From contig JBBHKE010002852.1 of the NCBI GenBank assembly GCA_037447655.1, forward strand, positions 1-62,000: DNA of 62,000 nt. The letters are read 5' to 3'. Numbering within the stretch: position 1 is the first letter of the stretch; the number at the start of each line of letters is the position of its first letter. A model generated the notes under the pieces. That model was given only the letters and a program-made list of their open reading frames with translations, was not told where the DNA came from and ran no database searches. Positions 1 to 8,600 of this stretch are shown here, in pieces. Source of the stretch: Zygnema cylindricum. Lineage: Eukaryota > Streptophyta > Zygnematophyceae > Zygnematales > Zygnemataceae. A program made the position numbers and the translations under genes.

Positions 1-32
1 TAAGAGAAAAGAAATTTGAGACAGAGTGTGTG

Positions 33-84
33 TGTGAGAGAGAGAAGAGAGAAGAGAGAAGAGAGAGAGAGAGCGAGAGGGAGA

Positions 85-164
<80 letters not shown>

Positions 165-171
165 TAATGCT
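33..171. repeat. GA microsatellite
   Basis: The stretch is an almost pure (GA)n run with a few interruptions at its left end. The arginine/glutamate-rich ORF across it is an artefact of the repeat. Confidence 0.97.
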
Positions 172-1345
172 TTAAGGAATTTGTCTTTGCTTTCGATTTT
201 TAATTTCCGTTAGGATTTTGAATCTAAGAAATTTCTGTTGGACTTTTTTATAGACAATCCGGAATTTGCGAAACCAAAAAAAAAGCCAAAAAAAAAAAAA
301 AAAAAGTTTTGTCAGCTGGAAGCTGTCGATTTGGCGGCTCTTCGTCTCATATCAGTACAATTTTAATTTTATATTTAGTTATTATCTCATTACAAAGAAA
401 CAGTATCGCAGTGAAACATGGCAAAATGCAGCAATGAGGATATCGTCCTTCTCCTCTCTCTTTGTTTCACTCATCAGCAATTTCTCTTCATTCTTTTCCT
501 CTCTCGCTTTCTCTATGTCCCTCTATACCTTTTGACAATTACTTTATACAATAGTAACTCAGTTTTTTGAATAACACTTCGTCCCTACGTTTTTGACTCA
601 TTATTTAAATTTTAGGGTTTCAACTCTCATAATACTCAATGCATAGGACTACAGGAGTGAAGGACACGTGGAAAAGATCAAACTTGCAAATTCAAACGTG
701 TTTCCAAAAGTTGGCGTAAGGACACCAAGCTAAGGGCGGTTCCCCTCATCTACCGTACAAACCATTCGAATTATTCGTTCGAGCTATGAGTCAGCCTAGG
801 TCAATCGGACAATGATAAAGTCGGTGTACGGTACTGGATCTTTTTGTATGGTATTCACATGACGACTACCGGATTGGTGGACGAGAGTTCGTTTATTATT
901 AGAACAGCATTTGTTGGTGGATGAAAGTTCGTATCTTGAACAAACAGAACGGCACTCTACAGTACAGTTCAGTAATGTATTCGTACCGCACTTTCCATTG
1001 GACGGCCTGTACTTGAAGTTTTGACTTTTATGTCAGCCACGGAATCCGACATCCAGAATTCTAAACCTCCCTCAGTACGCAAAAGCAGTCTACGTCATTC
1101 TTCCCAGAATCTTGCTGTCTGTACTTTGTAATCAAACCGTACCATCGAAAAATAAATACGACAAAAAAGATTGAGAAAAATTTCCAAATCTACAAAGGAA
1201 GATTTCCGAATCTTTCTTGCGGCCGTGCGTGCACTGCTTATCAATACAAAAAGAATATACCGTACAGTACCGTAATGTACAGAATTGTGCTCTACTGCTG
1301 TCCAACTGCAGCCTTCAGGAAGTACAGTACCGTACAGAACCAAAC
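172..1345. other. Gene-free stretch
   Basis: No exon with plausible splice sites or protein-like composition is seen on either strand. The stretch holds an A-rich tract near 281-305 and, from about 960 on, many GTAC-containing motifs of the kind found at the edges of the family-A elements. The minus-strand ORF at 1095-1343 overlaps repeat sequence and looks non-coding. Confidence 0.6.
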
Positions 1346-1850
1346 TACACCGCGAATCGTAAGTAGAGTAAATTACTCTAATTCGGTCGCTCGAAATTTT
1401 GACTCTATCACATCAAATAGAGTAATCGATTCTAATTTTTTCATTATTCTAATTTAGGTAAGGTTTAATTAGCGTTTTTAATTCTAATATATGTTCGTTT
1501 TACATAGTGTGGAGTACGGACGACGTCCGACCGTGCAAAGTTGTACTTTTATAAGTAAAAAAGTACAAATAATGATTTAATACAGGCCATTATCATGTAA
1601 CTGCGTTTTAACAAAACGCGTAGTGCGAACGTCATAGTGACTATAAACTGTACGTTTTGTCAGATTCTGTACGAATACCTTATTTACAGTAGAGGATATT
1701 AACTTGCCAAATTAGAGTACACCGCATAAATTAGAGTAAATTCCTTTTTGAAACAGCTCTATCACATAAATTAGAGTAAATTACTCTAATTATTTTTTTC
1801 TCTTTTTTTACTCTAATTTTTTCATTACTCTAATTACGATGCGCGGTGTA
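1346..1850. mobile_element. Family A MITE, copy A1 (505 bp)
   Basis: The element starts TACACCGCGAATCGTAA and ends with the inverted match TTACGATGCGCGGTGTA. Subterminal TAGAGTAA and TTACTCTA motifs are repeated at both ends and inside. It has no coding capacity. The TA at each tip fits a TA target duplication, as in Tc1/mariner-type MITEs; that assignment is inference. Its interior (about 1506-1560) shares a module with A3, A13 and the insert in B4: an imperfect hairpin containing GTACGG, followed by a TGTACTTTT motif. Confidence 0.8.
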
Positions 1851-2137
1851 CTGTACAGTATAGCTTCACCATGCGAACTTCCATTCACCAATGATTGCCT
1901 GGTGTACGTACACGCGAACTATATTCACCAAATAGGGCAATAATCATGAATGTGAATGCCACCACAAGCTTTAGTTCCGTACACCTCGCTTTGTAACTGA
2001 CGCAGGCAACACAGTGATACACCGACGGACTAATAATACGGATAGAAAAACAAACATGGTTTGTTAGTTTGTGACTTTGTCTCCACTCTTGTGTATGTTT
2101 ACGTGGGCTCCTTTCCGTTTGATTTCCATGTGAACAG

Positions 2138-2158
2138 TACACCGTGAATCGTTATTAG
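2138..2158. mobile_element. Solo family A left terminus
   Basis: The 21 bases starting TACACCGTGAATCG match the tip of the family A elements. They abut the left end of element B1. No matching right end is clear, so this is a truncated copy or one interrupted by B1. Confidence 0.55.
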
Positions 2159-2463
2159 TATAGTTCAAAAGTAGGCGTTTTTATGGTAGGCCTTTGGTCG
2201 GCGCCTTATCGTAAGTTGTGTTATGGGCTTTTCATGTGATCTTCTTAGATCGCTATTTTGATCAGCGACCGTCCGATCGTCCGAATCTGACGGTGTAAAT
2301 AATTTTTTTTGGTCTGAATGTTTTAATTGGTCCAATTTTTGGTCCGAATGTTTTAATTGGTCCGAATAGGTCCGAATACAATATGGGTCTTAAGGTCATA
2401 TTGTATGTTTTCCATACAATAGGCATATTGTATGGGCCTACTTTCACCTACTTTTGAACTATG
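2159..2463. mobile_element. Family B MITE, copy B1 (about 305 bp)
   Basis: The ends are ATAGTTCAAAAGTAGG and CCTACTTTTGAACTAT in inverted orientation. Its right half carries several copies of a CATATTGTATG-type palindrome, which recur at one end of B2, B3 and B4. This is the shortest member. The flanking 8-mers do not match here, unlike B2-B4, so B1 may be recombined or old. No ORF of note. Confidence 0.8.
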
Positions 2464-2485
2464 GTATATGGTGTATACTGTATAA

Positions 2486-3230
2486 GGGTGAAGTTCCATT
2501 AGGCGGTCCCAGTAAATGTACAGACAAGTCTACTGGCAGCGTTTACTAGAAGTCCGCTCCATTGTGTCGGGCCATTAACAAACCTTCCCCAATTATGATT
2601 GGCACCACTAGGTTAGAGTCCAGATTCTAAAATTTTTGAAAAAAATCTACAAACGGAATATCTGTACGAAATTTCTGTACCACCGGAGGTAACCAATGAT
2701 TCCTGCATAAAGTTTTCGGCTAGATTTTGATTTTGAAAATGGAAATCAAAATTTCGAAACAAAATGGCGAAAAGACGCGACAAACTTTGAAGGTCGCGAC
2801 AAACTTTATATGTCGGTGGATGTTAGACGGAGCCTGCGAGGATATTTTCACCTGACCTGCATTCAACGTGGCAAGAGGCACACGGCAGGTACGACGTGCA
2901 CGTCTGTGATCGCTTGTACAACGTAGACTTTTTTTTCCTTTTCACGTGTACCAATGGTAATGAATGGCAATCATCTAGTGCGCCCCATCTCTCCTCGCCG
3001 AGGAGAGTTGGGGCCCACTGGATGATGTGCTCGATTGCTTCGTGGATCTCAAAAAGTGAAACATCCAACGGTCAGGAATTACGCCTACATCATTGGAGCT
3101 TTCCGACACCTTTCCAATAACGATGTTCTGTCCGACAAATTTTTTTTATGGCACGGCTATGTACGTCACTGTACGAAAACGTACGACGTCCAGTAACGAA
3201 CCCCACTTTTTGTCTAATGGAACTTCACCC
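2486..3230 (-). mobile_element. Family C element, copy C1 (745 bp, Harbinger-like)
   Basis: The inverted ends are GGGTGAAGTTCCATTAG and CTAATGGAACTTCACCC. The flanks read TAA on both sides, a 3-bp TWA duplication typical of PIF/Harbinger elements (established for that superfamily). Compared with C2 and C3 the copy is inverted: its right end read on the minus strand matches their left ends (CAGACGAAAAGTG-like motif). A 31-bp hairpin lies at 2983-3013. There is no transposase, so it is non-autonomous. Confidence 0.85.
2983..3013. other. Internal hairpin of element C1
   Basis: Two 15-base arms (CCCCATCTCTCCTCG and its near-complement) are separated by one base, with a single mismatch. The core is CTCG.CGAG, as in C3 and C2. 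It lies about 217 bp from the end that corresponds to the left end of C2/C3. Confidence 0.85.
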
Positions 3231-3520
3231 TAAGTGTGTACTATGTTCGCGTCACGTATGACAATCCGGCCCGTACTCTGTAGAACGAAAGTACGGAACG
3301 CCAGTCACGCTCGATTTGAGCGATTGCCACTTTGTGCCCCCATCGGATGACAGGTGTCGCTCTCTTGGCCACACAAAAGTACAGTACTGTAGTCGCGTTG
3401 AAGTACAAACAAAATGATAAAAAATACAAGAAGAACAACAGCATTTGAAAGAGCTTTTTTTAGCGTCCCTGAATTGGGCAAATCAATAAAAATTAGATTG
3501 TGCTTGCACGTACAGTACTG

Positions 3521-3736
3521 TACACCGTGAATCGTTATTCGCGTAAAGGTTTTTTTAGTGTGTAGGAACAATTACCGTCATTTACGCTAATTGAGAATTT
3601 GGAAATTTTCAACGAAATCGTTTATTCTAATTAGGAATTAGAGTTTTTTTAAATAGTGTGGATAATTCTATTTGGGAATTAAAAAAAAAATGTACCTTAA
3701 ATAGCGTCCATTACGCCAATACCGATTCACGGTGTA
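3521..3736. mobile_element. Family A MITE, copy A2 (216 bp)
   Basis: The ends TACACCGTGAATCG and CGATTCACGGTGTA are exact inverses. The interior is close to A4 in the same orientation (shared GGAATTAG, TAGTGTGGATAATTCTATTTG). It abuts A3 through a four-base CTGT-type linker. Confidence 0.85.
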
Positions 3737-3739
3737 CTG

Positions 3740-4326
3740 TACACCGTCGATCGTATTTAGCGTGTAGAAATTATTAGTGTGTAGAATAATTTAGTGTCAT
3801 GTCCACTAATTTTGACTTAGAAAATTTTTGAAAAAAAAGTTATACACTAATTTTTCAACGTACGCCAATATGGGTACAGCTGATTTGTCGAGAGGATATC
3901 CACATTAATATAGGTAAGAGTACAGATTATGACAATTCGTACACTGTCGCATACTTTCACTCTAATTAATTCCTAACTCTAATTTCCGTTTTTTAGGGTG
4001 TAGACAATACGCGACAAACAAATGTACACTAAAACAGGTACAAATATGAAATTTTTTAATTCACAGGGCAATTTTTCGTGTGATTGCAGGGATTTTATTA
4101 AAATATCCGTACTAGTATGATAAAAAAGTACATTTTTATACGAACCGACACGTTCCGTACTCCACACTAACAAAATATACATAAATTAAAATGGTGTACA
4201 CTAATTGTTCATCTCGTAATTAGCGCACAGGAAAAATTAGTATCCTTTACCCTATTTTAGGTAAAACCCTCAAACTTTAGGGGCGCCGAATTAGTGTTCA
4301 ACACGCTAAATACGATCGACAGTGTA
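3740..4326. mobile_element. Family A MITE, copy A3 (587 bp)
   Basis: The ends TACACCGTCGATCGTATTTAG and its inverse CTAAATACGATCGACAGTGTA delimit the element. Inside, in inverted orientation (about 4125-4170), lies the module shared with A1 and A13 that pairs a GTACGG-type hairpin with a TGTACTTTTT motif. It is sandwiched between A2 and A4. Confidence 0.8.
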
Positions 4327-4344
4327 GTGTATTGTACTGTACTG

Positions 4345-4565
4345 TACACCGCCAATCGTTATTAGCGTGTAAGTTTTTTTAGCGTATACGAAAAATTAGC
4401 GTGGTTTACGCTAATTGGGAATTTGAAAATTTTCGAAGAAATCGTATATTCTAATTAGGAATTAGGGTTTTTTTAAAATAGTGTGGATAATTCTATTTGA
4501 GAATAAAAATAAAATAAAGCGGGACGGAATTAGCGTACACAACGCTAATCACGATTGGCGGTGTA
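4345..4565. mobile_element. Family A MITE, copy A4 (221 bp)
   Basis: The ends TACACCGCCAATCG and CGATTGGCGGTGTA are exact inverses. The interior is nearly the same as A2, which points to recent copying of one 216-221 bp subfamily. It is separated from A3 by an 18-bp GTACTGTACTGT-type linker. Confidence 0.85.
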
Positions 4566-4642
4566 GTATAACTTATGCTAACTTTTTGCGGTAAATAACA
4601 GTGTTCCGTTACATTGGAGATTTGCCTGAATTGTTTCTCAAC

Positions 4643-4860
4643 ATGGGAAAAAAATCAAAATATATTTCTGGATTCCACGTTTTCTGGAGGGAATTGTGTG
4701 GGACTCCCCCAAACTGCTTTCTGGACATCCCAGAATATCCTACGAAAAGCTATGGGAAAAAAATCAAAATATATTTCTGGATTCCACGTTTTCTGGAGGG
4801 AATTGTGTGGGACTCCCCCAAACTGCTTTCTGGACATCCCAGAATATCCTACGAAAAGCT
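4643..4860 (+). repeat. Two-unit tandem repeat, period 109 bp
   Basis: Unit 1 is 4643-4751 and unit 2 is 4752-4860; by eye they are identical. The overlapping ORFs on both strands are the same peptide repeated and have no recognisable family. The identity implies a very recent duplication or an assembly duplication. Confidence 0.95.
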
Positions 4861-5012
4861 ACATTTTTAGGACACCTATTCGTGCGATATTCGCACTAAA
4901 CTTCTATAGTTAAATGCATGATAAATACTATGATCTTGTACCACTCATTTCCGAAAAAAATAGAAAGCCCGTTGGCAGCGGTTTGAAACTTGAAAGGCTT
5001 TTGGACTTTTTC

Positions 5013-5471
5013 CATAGTTGTTCACGGCGTTTAGTGCGAACGATTTAATCGCGACGAATTATACGTAACAAACGCATTGAACCTTTTGAAAAAATCGTAA
5101 AAATCGTTAATGAATTTTCCTCCGTACTATTCCGTACATGTAAAAGAAATTGAGCTTTACATATAACGCAGTTTGTACATTGTCCGTACAGTTCCCGTCT
5201 CTTTTCGTCATAGTCCGTGCAATTTTGTTACAATTCCGTACGTTTCCCGTTAAATTTCTGTTCAGTTTACCGGACAGAAAGTACTACGAAGTGCAACGTA
5301 TCTTTTAGTCAAATTCCGTACTTTTTTGGTACACAACCGTACAGTTACTGTACATACCGGACAGTTTCTGTAAAATATCCGTTCAGTTTACCGGGCAGAA
5401 AGTACATCGCGTTTTTTTCCGATTTATTCAAAAGTCACGCAGGAAAAAATCGCGCGATTTGAACAACTATG
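5013..5471. mobile_element. Possible MITE with 12-bp inverted ends
   Basis: CATAGTTGTTCA at 5013-5024 and its exact inverse TGAACAACTATG at 5460-5471 bracket 459 bp. The interior is full of CCGTACAGTT-type motifs and has a roughly repeated block (TTCAGTTTACCGG...CAGAAAGTAC near 5260 and 5384). No target duplication was found, so the assignment is tentative. Confidence 0.5.
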
Positions 5472-5489
5472 CTTTTCCCCTAAAAATAG

Positions 5490-5918
5490 CATAGTTCAAA
5501 AGTACGCGGTTCTTTTGTAGGTCTTTTGTCGGCGCCTTCATCGTAAGTTGTGTTATGGGCTTTTCATGTGATCGTCTTAAGTCGCTAACTTGATCAGCGA
5601 CCGTCCGATCGTCCAAATCTGACGATGGACATCGTAAGTTGTGTTATAGGCTTTTCATGTGATCTTCTTAGATCGCTATTTTGATCATGACCGTCCGATC
5701 GTCCAAATCTGACGGTTTGAGTTAAAAGTCGCTCAAAACTCATAGAAAAAGATTTTTTTGTCCGTTCTTTTTTTCAAATTTAGACATGACGTTTAATTCT
5801 CTCCATGTGCAACTCAACCCTGTCACTATTTTATTTCATTTTGCGACCAATACAATATGGGTCTTATCGTACAATAGGCATATTGTATGGGTGTACTTTC
5901 ACCTACTTTTGAACTATG
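5490..5918. mobile_element. Family B MITE, copy B2 (429 bp)
   Basis: The inverted ends are CATAGTTCAAAAGTA and TACTTTTGAACTATG. The flanking 8-mers AAAAATAG and AAAAAAAG agree at 7 of 8 positions, which fits an 8-bp target duplication. A block of about 91 bp (from 5539 and again from 5630, starting CATCGTAAGTTGTGTTAT) is duplicated in tandem here but single in B1. No transposase. Confidence 0.85.
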
Positions 5919-7979
5919 AAAAAAAGTAATCGTATACGACAGCGTAACATGTAATATACTCCGATGCGAATCTCCTCTAAGTCTCTAACAGTCAAATATG
6001 TATCCAATATCTATCCCTCATTAGTACCATACCGCACACCTGACGAACCGAACACATGGTGGCCCTGGCCGCGCCATATTTCTAGTGCGAGTGAAATTCA
6101 AAATATTGCCTGTCCTTGTCAAAGGAAAGAGATTTTAAATTTCTAGTAAGAATAAAAATTAAAAAGTATCCTAGAGCGGAAGGTGACCACTTTTTCTTTT
6201 TGCTTTTCCGCGACCAGAAACCGGTTTATTTGGTAAGTGTCTCCGACTAATTCGATTTCCTTTTCTGATATAGTCTAATTTTTAAAGGAACCAACGTCCC
6301 TTCAATAATGAGTATTTCCACATCGTTATTCTCATCTAGCATATTTAGGTCTCCGTTTTGGATCTGATCGTGGATAAATTTTTGCAGAAGGCTTTACCTG
6401 AGTGGGAGGGAGAGTGATAGTGGGAGACTGTTTTACTTTATTGGTGTTAAAACGAGCGAACTGTAAATCGAGGTCATTCCAAGTTTTTGTGATAATCAGT
6501 TGCAATTTCAATAAGCTGACATGCTATTTTTTTAACGCCCTACTTTTCTCCCGCGAACATTACAATCATTGGAAATTTTATCGACTACTATGTTGAACTT
6601 GGACAATCTTCTTTCTACTGTGTCCTAACATTTCGGGCAAGTGATATTTGATCGACTAGAGGGATCGCTTGGCCGTTAAACAAGCTAGCGTGACATTATA
6701 GATTTGATCCCAATGGCTAAAATTGCCAAATGACACTTTTTCGCACTCGGACTTGAGTGGCGCTCAGCGCTACGCCCCTTTCATCGATCTTCTACCCAAG
6801 TCCTACCTATAACATAGCAAACTCTATTTGTATTTCACGCGACACCCATGTTATACTCGAACGCTCGGAACGAAGTCACACTTATTCTCTTTCTCATTGC
6901 CGACAACATTTTCATTGCACTTTTGGTCGTGAGAGACCAAACAACCGTGAAATTTTGATATTTTTTTGAGGCAATACCATTTGCTCAATCGCGTGCTCAT
7001 TTAGTATGTGCTTCGGGCCTAGGTATGGTACATTACTCTAAGCCACACTAATTTTATCGACCCCATGTTTTGACGTAAAATTTGTTTACACATCTTTTAC
7101 GTATACACTTTGGTTTCCCCCACCCAACGTTTTTAGGGATTATGTAATGTGTATGCAGTAACCTATCATTTTCTGACGAAATCCATTTAGTTTGTCGCTC
7201 ATATGGAGGGGAACGTTCAATTGGGCTTGATTTGTATGATATGCAATTGTTGTTGTTGGCGTATAAGCGTAATACAGTGTCAAATGAGTGGTTTGTTATA
7301 TACTCCCTCCCCACCTAATATTACGTTGGTCGACTTGGTTTTCCCCATGTTGTCGAGAGGGCCCTTGATGATGCTTTGATTGGAGATCCGACCTGCTTTC
7401 AAGCACATATTTTTTGCGTTTTCATTATTTTTCTAAGATGGTTTGCGTGTAATGCTGTGATTCCAAAATCCAACCAGCTCTATATATAGAGGGGTTTTAT
7501 GAACCTCAAGTCCTCAATTGACCTTCAATATCCGTGTTCTCTAAATAGCGCCAGTTCTGCTCGAATTGGCAGCATGATTAAAACCGGGACCCCTGCCGGG
7601 TCCCAAAAACTGAAAACAGGCACCTTCCGATTCGATACTTAGAGTCTAGAGATTACTGTACTGTATTCTGCATGCCCTGTGTGTTATGTATTGAACATAA
7701 ATCAAGTCAACAGTTTGCTTCATAGAATACCGTCAGATCGGAATCCGACGGCCCTCACCCAGCTTTCAGGCAAAAGTACACATCGTAACCTTAAGAACGC
7801 AGCATCACTAGTGCAGTGTGCCCAAAATTGCTCTGGGTCTCGTCGTAGCCCTCCGATGGACGATCTAACGGCGTACAAGCAACGTCACTCGAAACGCATC
7901 TCCCTCAAATGCTGCGCCTCTCTTGCAAATCGTTCTTTCTCTCCCTCTCCCCGACTGCAGCAGCGGAGTGAACCGCCAA
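5919..7979. other. Gene-free stretch upstream of RPP1
   Basis: Short ORFs here (for example 6757-6969) have no family resemblance and no splice context. A TATA-like palindrome CTCTATATATAGAG sits at about 7479-7492, some 520 bp before the P1 start codon. It could be a promoter element, but its distance from the CDS makes that uncertain. The last 100 bp before the P1 ATG are CT-rich, as in many ribosomal protein gene leaders. Confidence 0.5.
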
Positions 7980-7988
7980 TTAGGGTTT
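7980..7988 (+). promoter_or_regulatory. Telo-box in RPP1 leader
   Basis: TTAGGGTTT (inverse of AAACCCTAA) lies 19 bp upstream of the P1 start codon. Telo-boxes are an established motif of plant ribosomal protein gene promoters and leaders, linked to co-regulated expression in dividing cells. The assignment rests on sequence identity and location. Confidence 0.6.
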
Positions 7989-8006
7989 CCATTTCACCTT
8001 GCCGCC

Positions 8007-8566
8007 ATGGCCGTCAGTGAACTCGCCTGCACCTACGCCGCCCTCATTCTGCACGATGACGGAATCCCTATCACCGTCAGTGCCTGCCTTCTTCTTCTCT
8101 GTCCCATCTTATTCTGTTTTTTTGTTCATTTTTGTGTTTGAGACTTTCGCCCTAACTTCCTCTCTCCCTCTCTATCTCTCTCCTCCCTCTCTCTATCTCT
8201 CTCTACATAAATTTAATGTGTATGTACATATTTATTGTACGTGAAAGGTTCGACGTTTTGTTTGCGTGTTTGTTTTTTTACTGAAGTTTGATTCTCTTTT
8301 CCTCTCTCTGTTTGTTCTTTCTTTACCTATCAGTTATATTGCTTTCACTCTGTATCCTACGACTTTTCCTTATTCCTCTCTTAGGACTTTTCCATCCTTC
8401 CGACTTCTCTTCCGAATTTGCCATCCTTATCCTCATCCTCCCTTCCTCCTTGTCTCACTCTCCAGCCCCTTATACCCTTCACTCTCTTCCACGTCTTCCT
8501 CTCTCCTGTCCTTCATGTTGTCTCCTCCTGCACTTTCCCTTTTCTTCTCCTTGTATTCCCCTTCGT

Positions 8567-8600
<34 letters not shown>

